Source: Amphirosellinia nigrospora (taxonomy: Eukaryota; Ascomycota; Sordariomycetes; Xylariales; Xylariaceae). Taken from it: DNA of 64,000 nucleotides. Both the position numbers and the translations under genes were made by a program. Numbering within the stretch: the stretch's first letter is position 1; each line of letters begins with the position of its first letter. Under the pieces are notes generated by a model, which made no database searches, was not told the DNA's origin, and worked only from the letters and a program-made list of their open reading frames with translations. The DNA is taken from positions 4,793,058-4,857,057 of the forward strand of contig SCHM01000003.1 of NCBI GenBank assembly GCA_004123355.1, read 5' to 3'. Positions 11,694 to 22,930 of the stretch are shown here, piece by piece.

Positions 11694-12819
11694 ATGGCCG
11701 ACTCTACGGACAGCGCCGCAGCATTGAGCGCGGCAAACCTATTCAATGTTAACGGTCTCGTTGCTGTCGTCACTGGCGGTGGTACCGGTACGTAGGGGAA
11801 CCAAAGTGTCACTTCTATTGTATTCTTATATATGGCATCTAGGCATCGGGTTGATGATCGCGAAAGCCTTAATCGTTAATGGCGCCGCGAAGGTGTACAT
11901 ACTCGGCAGACGCCTAAACACACTGCAAGAAGCGGCGTCTAGCATCGGCAGCCCTAATGTCGTGCCAATTACCTGTGACGTGACATCCGTCGAGGCTCTT
12001 AAAGCGGCCGCATCGCAAATCGAAGAGGAGACCGGTTTTCTAAACTTGGTCGTTTGCAACTCTGGAATTGGCGGGCCCTTCGGGAACAAGCCCAAGCCAG
12101 AGACGACACTCGATGAGTTCATTGCAGCTAATATGGCCGTGCCGATTGAGGAATATACAAATACCTTCACCGTCAACACCAGCGCAGTTTGGTATACTAC
12201 TATGGCGTTTCTGAAGCTGCTTGGTGCCGGCAACGCTCGCGCCAACGTAGAGCAGAAGTCTCAGGTAGTTGCCATAAGCTCAATAGGTGGCTTCAACAAG
12301 ATCAACACGGGAGGATTCGCTTGGTAAGTTGAATTATAACTCGACGCCAGAATTCCATATTCTAACAGCTTATAGTGAGTAAAACGGACCTCATCTCATC
12401 GACCATGAACACAAGTTGATAAATTCCAGACGGACAGAGTAAAGCCGCATGTACACATCTTATCAAGCATCTCAGCGTGGTCCTACACAATGGGACATTA
12501 GAGCGAACTTGATATGTCCAGGTCGTAAGTAGCGCTCTCATCGGATTATTTCTCACAACGTGAAGTCAATGATGACAAGCACATGCAAGCCATTAACAGC
12601 GCTGACTACGGACGCAGTTTATCCTAGTGAGATGTCAGCTCCGATTCTATCACGGGCAGGACCCATCGTCAAGAGCCAAGTCCCTCTGGAGCGAGTTGGT
12701 GACGAGCAAGACATGGGGGCGCCATATTGTATCTCGCTTCTCGCGCGGGGGCGTACTGCAATGGGACAGTCGTCGTTACGGATGGAGGACGTTTAACGAC
12801 TTTCCCTTCCACCTTCTAG
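11694..12819 (+). CDS. short-chain dehydrogenase/reductase
   Basis: This is an NAD(P)-dependent oxidoreductase of the classical SDR fold; the substrate is unknown. Cofactor motif TGGGTGIG spans the first intron (exon 1 11694-11787, intron 55 nt). NSGIGGP matches the NAG motif, AISSIGG supplies the catalytic Ser, and YGQSK supplies the Tyr/Lys pair. PGLYPSEMSAP is the typical C-terminal loop. My exon model is 11694-11787, 11843-12323, 12369-12374, 12430-12524 and 12618-12819. The 6-nt third exon is needed to rebuild the Tyr codon and the frame. Two single-base losses remain: near 12485 (VVLPQWDIRAN expected) and in the G-run near 12716 (DMGGAILYLASRAG expected). With these the protein ends NGTVVVTDGGRLTTFPSTF. 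SDR assignment is firm; the microexon is moderately sure. Confidence 0.85.
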
Positions 12820-15800
12820 ACTACGAGTATGTCTACTGTGACTTTTACAGGTTCGTATGAAGCCTTCTTCATAGAATGAGAGTACCTATGGTTAATCTAG
12901 TGCACATATTAGTAGCAAGCCGGCTCGGGAATGCTAGCCTCGAGAAACCGTTACCATGACTCACTTTTATCTGCCTCGCTATTGCTACCAGTACTTGTAG
13001 TCCATAATATGCAGACTAATCAGAGCGGCATTTTTAGACTCGAGCCTCATGTAGCTAACAAATGATGCAAGGTTCTCCTTGTTCTATGTGGGTGCGTTAT
13101 ATGCCTCATGTCACATTGATGTATCTTTAATTCGACCAAGTGTAAGTGGCCTACTTAAGAAATTCTTCTATCGATGCAATTCTTAAATTTTGAGTGGAAG
13201 GTAGCTTGGTGCCCAAGAACGGTCCGAAAGGAAAGTTTAGGAACTAGCTCGGGCCGACCGCCTATCTTGGGGGTCTTTTCTGCAACTGGGTTAAGTCAAT
13301 TTAGTGTTTTTGAAGACGGCTCGAATGTCGCTCGTCAGCCAGGTCGCCGAGTTACTTATTTTAATATGAATGCAGCTGGCTTTTTAATACCTCGCATGAG
13401 TTCGCACCGTGCTAATGACCTAGGGTAGGGTATTCTGTAAGTTGTATGGGCTAGCAAGAGACGGAGCGCGCCTATGCAACAAAACCACGGTGAGGCTTTT
13501 GTGATAAATAAGTCCGCTATATTAACTGCTACAAAAATAATGTCCTGAGAGGCGAAGATGGCTTTCGGATTTCCGGGAATCCGGGCCCTAGGTCCGTCCG
13601 GTTGGATATTAACCAGTTGTAAAAGTTGCTGTAGGATGGGTATCCAGCTAGCTGTCTTCGAAATGAACGGGTTGCCAAAAGATTGCTCTTGACGTTTTTG
13701 ATCTCGTTACAATGTTGGCTCTATCCTCTACTAGAAACGTGGCCGATTTATGACGTCATTATGAGATATTGTTAATGAGAAATGTTCACATGTTTGATTA
13801 TCTAATAAGTACCTTACGTAGACTGATCGTTGTGTGATGCGAGCGTTGTGTGAATGTCAAGCGGCGTCGCGCTACCTCCCAGTCAAACGGATGCAGCTCA
13901 AAGATACAGCTGCCTTTGGATATCCCACCGCTTTATTATACCGGTGGCCGACAAGCTACCTGTAGTCTGAATGATGGATGCCGAGACATACTTGAGGATG
14001 CACCCCGGTCTTGTCATGCATGGCATTATAATTGTGTCGCATTGGCCCAGTTGCTGGAATGCTATAACAAAGCATCCGTCTCACATTGATTCCCCGAGCG
14101 AGGAGCAACCTTGAAGTCAGCTCAATTGAAAATGGCCATGTCTAGTATTGTTTGCTATATTCCGCAAAAGGCAATATGTTGACACGCAATCGGAAAGACA
14201 ACGGCTGATTTGTTAAAGCTATGCGAGCTTGCAAAAGACACAGCATCTTCACAAAGCTTAGCTACCAACCAAATACACTGAACACCTCTGGAAATAATCC
14301 TTTCCAGTTCGGTAGCAATCTATTACACATCAAAGCTAGTAGTTGCAACGGTCGGGTGTGGCATGATCCTGTTAGAAGCAGCGATCAGCCGTTCAAGGTT
14401 CAACGCATCTGTACCTCTCAAGCAACCCCGTCTCTCTGCAGTCGCCTTCTTGTAAGTGGCCCGCGATCATGGCCGAGGAGATACCTCCAAACTACATCCT
14501 TCTTCACACATTGCTGCCACCAAATGCCGCGACACGTTGCAGGGGAGCGCCATGTCACTCGAATGGCGAGCAATACAATGAACCTCCCTAAGCACAGAGC
14601 AGAGGGGCACACAGTTGGAGATCCTAGTTCCCCATCTCTCCCCCCGACGTCCCAGGGATCCTCTCCACGGTTGATTGATTGATTGCCTGATTGCCTGATT
14701 GATTGATTGATTGATTCGGGTATATTCGTAGGTACGGTACGGTACTCAACCGCGGTTAGAGAGACTTATAGACGCTGGTATCAGGTCGCGCTGTCTCATC
14801 CCCTCCCCGTCCCATCCATATACCCTCCTCCTCGTTTACATCATTAAAGTTTCGGCCATTGCTCAGCTTGGTTTTTCCAACAGGAAACTATCAGCGGGCT
14901 GGTTAATCGGGTACCTACCTTACTCGCCCATCGTTGCCTTTTGCCTTTTTGCTCGAAGGCGTAGGACAAAGTTGATAACCTTGTCACCACCTCCGTTGTG
15001 GCTTAGATAGCCCATTCTCTAATTTACCTCTTCGCCAATATCGCCCTTCGCCTACGTGTGTTCGGCCATTTCTCAAAAGGAAAGCCTATCGTACTGGTCG
15101 CGTGCCTTTATTGTTCTACTATTTCTATTACTCCGATCGCCTGTTTTATCGTCTCTCCTATTTTAATTCATCGTACTATCATAACTGTGACCGAGCCGTC
15201 GCCGCTCCTGGTTTACTTTCGTCTCTTCCGTTTCCATCGTCGAACATTCTCCGTCCGAGACGTCGCGTATACCCCATTTTGGTACCTGCAAATCGTTACC
15301 CGCATCTTCACGGCTAGAGTGCGGTCGTGGTTTCAGCTATCTGAATCACTGCATGCAGATCTCTGCTTACAAAAGGTTGGTAGTTCATATTGTTTCTTTG
15401 AATCTTCTTCTATTCATCGACTAGGCCTCGACATAGTACCTCATTACCTAACCACGATCCATGTCTTCTCCATCGTCCCCGTTGACGTCGAAGTGGAGTA
15501 CCCGAATTCCAGTCTCCAACCCTCCTATCCTTCCCGACCAAGTTCCACCCTTCTCAAGCTTCGTGATAGCGCCAAATCCATAACCGACTGCATCCGGAAT
15601 ATATCCCTCCAACCAGCTCTATGTAGTATCGGGTGTCGGCCCTCTTTGCTGGTCGACTCCTATAAGGACTGTTGAGCAGAGCAGCCAACTGCATCCCTCT
15701 GAGTTCCCGTGAAACGGCCCGACCTATTGGGGCTGGCCGCCTATAACCGTGGATCGAGAATATGTTGCTCAACATATTAAACCCTCATATTTTCCGATTA

Positions 15801-16000
15801 ACGCGAAGGTCGCTAACTAAATGATGATCACACTAGCTCTGTTTCCCTCAATTGTTACTGGCCTCATTAGCCCCTACTTGAGAACGGGGTTGCTTTTGTT
15901 CTCCTAGAAGCGGTTGACCACATCTCGTCAACTTAGTGATACCCGGTGCTGAATCGCACTTACACAGGTTGCCGAGGCCGCGCGCCCAAAAAACGTCAAC
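12820..16000. other. long intergenic region and leader of the oxoglutarate carrier
   Basis: No gene is recognised in this 3.2 kb. Scattered ORFs lack motifs and overlap each other. From about 14940 onward the plus strand is C/T-rich, as in long fungal leaders, and an open frame of 205 codons at 15058-15675 sits inside it but looks like leader composition. A degraded element in 12.9-14.6 kb is possible but I cannot identify it. Confidence 0.5.
14671..14716. repeat. GATT/TGAT microsatellite
   Basis: A run of GATT units is interrupted by two GCCT variants. It lies well upstream of the oxoglutarate carrier gene and is a candidate polymorphic marker. Confidence 0.85.
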
Positions 16001-17032
16001 ATGAGCAAGCAAAGCACTGAATCAATCGATACCATGGCGGTTACAAAGAGTGATTTTCTCCATACGCCAATAATGAGAGCGGCTTTACCCTTCATTAATG
16101 GTGGTGCTTCGGGTATGGTGGCGACGACGGTTGTCCAGCCTGTTGACATGGTCAAGGTTCGGCTCCAACTAGCAGGCGAGGGCGTGGCTACGGGACCAAA
16201 GCCCACGCCTATCACAGTAACCCGCGAGATCCTTGCTCAGGGCAAAGTGCTCGACCTTTATACTGGCTTGTCCGCTGGTCTTCTCCGTCAAGGCGTGTAC
16301 ACCACTGCTAGACTAGGATTCTTTGACACATTCATGAAAAGCCTGACAAAACGCGCCAAGGAAAATGGTACACAGATCGGGTTTGCAGAACGTGCCGGCG
16401 CTGGTCTTGTGGCTGGTGGAATTGCCGCATTTGTTGGTAATCCGGCTGATCTTGCCCTCATTCGCATGCAATCGGATGGTCTCAAACCTATAGCCGAGCG
16501 TAAGAACTATAAGTCGGTCGTTGACGCAATCACATCCATCGTGAAATCCGAGGGAATAACGGGACTTTGGGCTGGCGCCACGCCGACTGTTGTGCGAGCC
16601 ATGTCGCTCAACCTAGGCCAGTTGGCGTTCTTCTCAGAAGCGAAGGCTCGACTCAAGGCAACCACCTCGTTGTCTCCACAAACACAGACTCTCACTGCAA
16701 GTGCTATCGCTGGATTCTTCGCCAGCTTCCTCAGCCTGCCTTTTGACTTTGTGAAGACAAGGTTACAAAAACAACAGCGTGGGCCTGACGGGAAATTACC
16801 GTATAAAAACATGGCGGACTGTTTCGTCAAAGTGTCACGACAGGAGGGTTTGCTGCGATTCTATCGCGGTTTTGGTACATACTACGTGCGTATTGCACCA
16901 CATGCGTAAGTGACCCTTGGGAAGACATCCCCTCTCGCCAACTAAAAAAATCCGGGTGACCGAGGCTAACGTATTGGCTGTAGCATGGTAACACTAATTG
17001 TGGTGGACTACCTAGGCTGGTTGACCAGATGA
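16001..17032 (+). CDS. mitochondrial 2-oxoglutarate/malate carrier (SLC25A11-like)
   Basis: This inner-membrane antiporter exchanges oxoglutarate for malate or other dicarboxylates (malate-aspartate shuttle, redox transfer). The three carrier repeats are clear: QPVDMVKVRLQ, NPADLALIRMQ and LPFDFVKTRLQ. The oxoglutarate-carrier start MRAALPFINGGASGM is also present. Exon 1 is 16001-16905, the intron is 78 nt, and exon 2 is 16984-17032, ending HAMVTLIVVDYLGWLTR. Total length is 317 residues, normal for the family, with no frame break. A second in-frame Met at 16034 is an alternative start. Yeast has no close orthologue, whereas moulds do. Confidence 0.92.
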
Positions 17033-17365
17033 ATAAGTATACTATCAGTTCTATTCAGTGAACGTTATAAGGGATTTTCTTTTGGAGATTGGCGTGAAAC
17101 ACGGGACTCACTTATGCGGATCATGTTTAAGGTTTGGTGGGATGATAAACACTGAACTGCGGATTTGCCTGTTTTGAGCATTGTGCGAGAAACATTGGTA
17201 GCGGCAAGACTAAGCTAACGAGGTACACAAGCTTATACTACATCCTCATAGCATAATTTTATTAGTCTTTCGCCAGTCCGATCGCTTCTCGTCTCTGTGC
17301 TTTTAAACGAAGCAGATAACCTCTTCCTCTACCAACCAGCATGGCATGGCTCGGACGGTCTAGTC
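17033..17365. other. convergent intergenic spacer
   Basis: This short spacer lies between the 3' ends of the carrier (plus) and the membrane protein gene (minus). I see nothing coding; it should hold both polyadenylation regions. Confidence 0.5.
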
Positions 17366-18610
17366 TTACGACGACTTTTCGCTGCCGCCTTTCTTAGTAC
17401 ATATGATCCATGTCAAGTGGCCGCAAGGCCAGAGGAAAGTCTCTGAGCCGCTTTGTACAACCCAATCCACTGTATCGCCTGTGGCGCCGCACGTACGCAG
17501 AAGTAGCTCAACCTCATCTGCAGTCCGCGTGCGTATACTAGATATAAGACCGTCAAAGACTAGGACGAATGGCACAATCGGGACTACGTAGACGAAGAAA
17601 AGGATCTGTGGGGACCACCAGTAGAGTAAGGGCGCGATAAAAAGATGAAGAAGCCAAATAGCATGCAAGAGACGAAAAAGAGAAGTCACGGGATTGGAGT
17701 TCGAAGATTCTATGCGCGTATGAATTAGTTAAGCGTGGTCGTCGGGGAGCTCGAAGACGAGTATATCTCGTGGGCTGGAGGAAGATAGAACAGAACTACT
17801 CACCCAAATCCGTCACTTGTCGAGACCGTGTTCTTCAGAATCGCCCTCGCGAGGTCATCGTCGAAGTGATGGAACGCGAGATTGAAGAGCCGGAATACGC
17901 CCTTGCCTTCCCTCTTGTTGTGGGTGATCAGGTCCGGCGGCGCGGCGGCCGCGTCCACGGGCGTCGAGACGTAGGTCAGGTGCGGGCTCTGGCGCGCCGC
18001 CTTTTCCCAACTCTCGACGTGCGGGTGCAGGTCTGTGAGGACGAACTTGACGGCTTCGCTCCTGCTAATGTCGTGGGTCGATGCTGGGTGCTCGCGGCCT
18101 TGGGCTGGACTCTGGGCGGCTACGGCTGCGTAGCTCGGCGTCGAGGAGGGGCGCGTGGCGTCGAGCTGTTGGTTCAGTGCTTGCTCGATGTATGGTGTTG
18201 GGCCACCGGCGCCGGCGCAGAAGTCGATGTATGTGTGTGATGAGACGGATGCGCCGAGCTCCCGCCGTAGGATGTTGGCGACTAGGGTTGCTGGACTGCA
18301 CGGCTGGAGGAGAGGCACCCTTGTTGTCCAGGCGTGTGTCAGGCCCGCTTGCACGTATGCCCGGAGGAATGCTGGGAACCTGTGGTGCAAAGGGGCGTCG
18401 GTTAGTCGTGCTGATAGGAAGAGTGGGTGGGTGAGATGTGCTGTCGGGACGGCCCGTCTTCCTTTTTACTTAGTGTATGAAGTCAGGCGTATAATGGAGC
18501 TGAAGCTGGAGCTACTTGACTGGTGGTGGATAGGTTGCTTTTGGAGTGTGTGCGTACCAGGACTGATCAGCAATCTCGAAGAGATGCAGTCGCGGAATCA
18601 ACGGCGCCAT
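17366..18610 (-). CDS. fungal membrane protein with methyltransferase-like motif
   Basis: This is a conserved family of filamentous fungi with no assigned function. Exon 1 (18610-18558) encodes MAPLIPRLHLFEIADQSW and joins exon 2 (18379-17804) as WFPAFLRAYVQAGLTHAW. Exon 2 contains IDFCAGAGGPTP, which resembles the glycine-rich S-adenosylmethionine loop, then FVLTDLHPHV (acidic motif II-like) and FRLFNLAFHHFDDDLAR. Exon 3 (17709-17366) begins GIFELQSR and has two hydrophobic segments (about 20 residues each) before VFDGLISSIRTRT and a conserved end with LLRTCG and WPCGHLTWI. Introns are 178 and 94 nt. One base appears lost near 17680 (QSRVTSLF). A SAM-dependent reaction at a membrane is an inference from the motif only. 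Confidence 0.8.
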
Positions 18611-19141
18611 GCTTCGGTTGCTTCTCAAGAGAGAGCGCTCTAGTAAGCCTCAATTGGTGGTGCTGGGTGTGTGATCTAGGTTGTTAAGGTAATATGTTTA
18701 CCATAAGGGTCGTTTTATCGAGAAATTGAAAGAGAAATCGGCATCATGCGTGACAATTACCGTCCACCGGTGTTTGAGTTCCCGTGAATATGCTGAGATA
18801 AAACGCAGTGTGCTCTCTGACGTCGTCATTATCGCTTTAGCAGTAATGGACCCCTGCGGCATCCACCGTCCTGCGTCGGAACCACCCCCCTAATCCATCT
18901 TCTCCTTAGCGTGGAGCTTGTGGCTGGTGGTAAGGCTGATACCATTGGGGCTTGGTCTTCTCGACTTAGCCCTCCATGATTCATTACCTCTCTCTTCACA
19001 TGTTACATATTTTCAAGACGTCTTCCCTGAGAGAGATCAGAGAACATATGGGTTTTCCAATTTGAATCTACAAAATCTTGTCAGTCCTTGATATACTCAT
19101 GGAGTTTGTCCTTGTATATGTATGAGATCGCGTGTTCGTCC
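18611..19141. other. divergent intergenic region
   Basis: This 531-nt spacer lies between the divergently transcribed membrane protein gene and the P450. It presumably carries both promoters. No coding sequence or clear motif was found. Confidence 0.5.
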
Positions 19142-20810
19142 ATGACAGTCATGCTCAACGGATATGGCCTGCCATGGCTGGCGCTTGTCTGCATACTCGT
19201 GATATACCAACTTTGCTCCGAACGCCTAGTATTCGTCGAAATGGTACTCCGTTGAGGTACGTGTTCCCAAATCAGTTCATTAAATGGTTGTGCGTGCTCC
19301 CTCTCACACATACGGGCCGATAGGAAACCTCCGAACACCCTGCCTATAGCGGGAAATGGCTTGCTATTCTTGCAAGACCGCCAGAAGCTCTTCTCATGGT
19401 TTGTAAAATGTGAGAGGCTGTTTGGTCTTGAGACCTTTCAGATCACTGTACCTACACTTCATCCGGGTGTCGTTATCAATGACCCCAAGAACCTTGACTA
19501 TGTCTTCAAGAATGAAGGCGTGTTCGCCAAGGGTGATTTCGTCAAGCAGCGCTCTTGGGATCTCTTTGGAAATGGGATAATAAATGCTGACGGTGAGCTA
19601 TGGAAGGCTCAGAGGAAAGCAGGTACTCATTTTCTCAACACATCCATCTTCGTGTCTTGACAGATGTTGCACTCCCCCGGTACCTCAGTCGCAGCGTCGA
19701 CCATCTGAGGACGCGCGCTAGGGAGGGCGGACTGGTTGACTTACAGCTTCTTTTCCATGAGATAACTAGCCTGCTGATGGGAAAGATGGCCTATGATATG
19801 GAAATGCACGCCGATGATGACTTTACCGTGGCATTTGATTACGCTTCCGGGGCTGTTGCAGAGCGCTTTCAGAATCCACTTTGGTTCATTACCGAGAAGT
19901 TTACCGGCTCTAGATTTGCGAAATCGCTGGCCGTTGTACGGCGCTTTGGGTTGGGCATTGTCCACAATGCTATAGATGGCCATCCGAAATCCGCCGAGTC
20001 TCCTACCCAGCTAGATGATGTCGAAGAAAACAGACTAGACCACGTGTCTGGTAGTTTAATCCACTCTCTACTCGCATCATTGGGCTCACAACACAAGCTT
20101 GTAGCGGATGCAGCACTCACATACTTGACGGCGGGGAGAGACACTACTGCACAAGCCTTGTCGTGGTGTTTTTATCTTGTAATGCAGAACAAAACCGTCA
20201 TGGAGAAGATTAGAACGGAAGCACAAGATGTACTTAAGACCCAAGGTCTTGATTTTCAACTGCTTGGCGGCAAAGGTAACACTTCATCCGCTGTCTTTGC
20301 TCCTACCTCCCTTCCCTATACGATGGCAGTCTTCTACGAGGCTCTTCGCTTATACCCCCGATACCCTTCGAGATCAGAGAATGTGAACAAGCTACGACAT
20401 TGCCGGATGGAACGTTCTCCCCGAAAAGGCGATAGTATTGTGGAGTCTATGGGCGATGAACCGATCTAAAATCACCTGGGGTGAAGATGCTGACTCATTC
20501 AAACCTGAGCGATGGCTCACTGAGGACGGCAGACTAATTACCAAGGGTCCATCAGATTCCTGTTTTCTGTAAGTTATGTCCTTCGTCTAATAATTGATTC
20601 TTTTTCGTGGGTAGGAGTTACTGACGCATAGGCTCGGAAGACGGCGGACAGAGAACCTGCCTTGGGAAGCGGATGGCTGAAATCATCGCCACCCAAGTGA
20701 TTGCTACTATGCTTCTATTGTTCGAGTTTACGCCGGCTTATGAAGGTGAACGGGTTAGCAAAATTAGCCTTACACTTCCCATGAAAGCGGTCTTCCTGCT
20801 ACGTAAATGA
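19142..20810 (+). CDS. cytochrome P450 (CYP63/fatty-acid hydroxylase-like), frame-broken
   Basis: This is a heme monooxygenase resembling the fungal microsomal type with RKPPNTLPIAGNGLLF near the start. An N-terminal anchor (GLPWLALVCILVIYQL) precedes it. Recognisable blocks are DPKNLDYVFKNEG, SWDLFGNGIINADG, helix I TAGRDTTAQALSW, ExxR (YEALRLYP), PERW and the heme loop GQRTCLGKRMAE. The conserved Phe of the heme loop is not seen; Glu occupies its place, possibly from a nearby intron or indel. At least six frame changes occur: about 19225, 19320, 19650 (AA to A), 20355 (C-run), 20411 (GG to G) and 20790. An intron lies near 20570-20632. Almost all breaks fit a lost base in a run. Whether it is expressed is unknown. 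The P450 family is certain; the subfamily is tentative. Confidence 0.8.
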
Positions 20811-21246
20811 CAGAACTTAAGCACACATATAGAAGGGTGCAGAAGTTTTTCTCTGTCCTCACCATTGTACCAAGATTCTTGCGGGACGGATGGATAGCGA
20901 GTTTTAGTCATGTGTGAGTTATTATTCTAGTTATCGCCTACATACGAAAAGCCTATCATTGAGCTAGGCACTGACTGCCTAACCAAACTTCACTAGCATC
21001 AAGTCCAACGTTTCTAAAAGAAGATTTTCTGATTTACACGTGGCTAATCGCCCAGCCTACCAGGAAGCTTTTTTCGCGAAGTCTGTTCTGCGACTAGAGT
21101 CTGAGCGCTCACTTTGCGAGGTAAAGAGGCACGGTGATCTGCAGGTTTCCTACTTAGGTGTAGTGCGAGACCTCCCGGTCGAGAGCAGCAGGAATAAAAC
21201 AAACATAATATCCGCGCAGCCATTTCCCTTACGAATTGCGAATTCT
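20811..21246. other. convergent intergenic spacer
   Basis: This spacer lies between the P450 3' end and the amidoligase 3' end. A 74-codon ORF on the plus strand (21040-21264) has no recognisable content and overlaps the neighbour. Nothing else is supported. Confidence 0.5.
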
Positions 21247-22930
21247 TTATATAGGAACGAATAACTTCCTCCCTGTAGCGTCCTCGCAGAAACTAGGATC
21301 CTCGGACCACGCTGCCAACTTATCCCTGAAAAGTCTGGTGTCGATATCTAGGGCCTCAAGTAGCTCAATCCCGGTGTAATCCAGGCCTTTCTCTATCACG
21401 CTCTTCAAGAGCCATTTGAATGTGTCTGGGTCGGAGAGGCGGCAGAAGTCGGTGAATGCTATGCAGACCTGAACCCACTGGCTTATATGGTTGGCATCAA
21501 GTGAACCAAGCATCTGGCGCCACTCGAAGGTCTGAAGATTTCCTCCGCGAAAACCCGCCGGCCTGAAGCGCTCGAACCCTACCGAACCTCTGTCGAAGAC
21601 CGCTCGGCTTTTGGGCACTGTGGGTGAGTTTCGCATCAACATCGCAATTTCTGCGATGTTCTTAGAGCCCCATATACGACCGATTTGAGCCTGTCGATAT
21701 GGAGTCAAACCCTTTGGAACATATTTTGACATGGTGGCGAGAGTTCTATCAAGCTCTTCCGGTTTAAGGGTTGCCTCTTCCGATTCAAGGGTTGCCAACG
21801 ATTTACATGCTAGCACGGAGCATTTATCCACCCGACAGCAGTGCTTGTTAATATGGCGACTCGGTGGTGCAGCTCCAAGAGCGCCCTCTCGGTTAGAAAG
21901 AATAGGGTGGCAAATTTCTTCAATGTAAGAAGGCTGTATTTGATGGGAGTCGTTAGCTACTGTTCACGATAAAATAGCCTGACAGTTTTCGGGGCCGCAA
22001 GCAATAGGGGTAAAAAAAGTCATCATCAAGGCAACTTCTACTACCGGACGCATCTAGGGCGGAAACATTCGCGTCAAGAATACTGACCTGAAAGGCTCGT
22101 CGCCGAGTCACTACATCATCGAGTCAGTTATCGCTATTTTAGAGTTGATTTGTGAGGGTTTAGAAGCTTCTGGGTACTCTCTTGTCCCAAAAGAAGAAGC
22201 TTTGTGACCGAAAGCTGCTAAAACAAGTAGAAAATGGATCCGAGACGTGCTTACCGTGAACATGCAACGCGGTGAACTTGCTGAGGTGGATTCGGACAGT
22301 TTTCAGAACTCGACATACAGCGGCGAGCTCTTCAGCATAGTTGTCAGAATCCATAACCGGGGAAGTCAGCTCGCAGCCAGTCCAGAAATAAGGGCCGTCA
22401 GCAAGCCCAGGACCATTGGGCTTAATAACGCTGTGGTCCCAACCTAAGCGCCAAACGTCGTAAGAGGGTATGAAATCGGGAGGATTAGTATCGTCGTCCA
22501 TCATATCGCGGAAGTTAATATCCTCTAGTCCTCGCTGAAGATATTCCACTGTAGCACTCGGATCAGCAATGCTACTTTGAATCGAAGTGGCGTCTCGAAA
22601 GTATCGAAAGTTCCTTGAACATGGGTATGACGCCAACGAGAGTCTTGACGTTCTGAGAGAAGCCCGAGTCATGAATAAAACGACCAGAAGGAGTACTCAC
22701 GGAGTTGCTCGCGGACATCTCTGTTGATGACCTCTTCCTCGGTGTATGATTCGGTGTATGAGCCGGGTATGGGCGCCCGGAACAGATGCTGGTCCTTGAT
22801 GTCAGGGTCGGGATCTGACGCTTCCTCGGAAACGGATGGGACGAGGAATTCGAGCTCAAGCCCATGTCAAGGTCCCTCCCCTGTCATCAAGAGCCTGGAT
22901 CTGATCTGCAATTTTCGGAATGTACGACAT
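21247..22930 (-). CDS. amidoligase-family protein (fungal), multi-exon, frame-broken
   Basis: The protein resembles the putative amidoligase family (ATP-grasp-related/COOH-NH2 ligases). It starts MSYIPKIADQIQALDDRGG, followed by the family-defining LTLGLELEFLVPS. Next come FWTGCELTSPVM, CRVLKTVRIHLSKFTALHVH (the conserved histidine core), and later LTPYRQAQIGRIWG and EWRQMLGSLDANHISQWVQVC. In this family the substrate-binding acid and His residues sit in these blocks; the substrate here is unknown. The frame shifts at the LGLELEF motif (two bases short) and probably elsewhere. Introns follow QLR at about 22699 (GTGAGT donor) and VH at 22254. The region 22254-21980 is not fully resolved and contains the tail-like repeat described separately. 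The family call is good; integrity is unsure. Confidence 0.72.
22134..22217 (-). repeat. tail/intron repeat copy A (GQxSxxKLL)
   Basis: This segment follows the VH exon of the amidoligase gene. In one frame it encodes GQESTQKLLNPHKSTLK and a stop. It aligns over about 75 bases with copy B at 31877-31975, with mostly transition differences, and more weakly with copy C at 41447-41540. It may be an alternative last exon or a dispersed element inside an intron. Confidence 0.5.

Noticed and set aside
12820-14670. possible decayed transposon
   Set aside because: No terminal repeats, target duplications or transposase motifs were visible.
15058-15675. 205-codon plus-strand frame upstream of the oxoglutarate carrier
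   Set aside because: C/T-rich leader composition, no protein motif, and the carrier has its own strong start at 16001.
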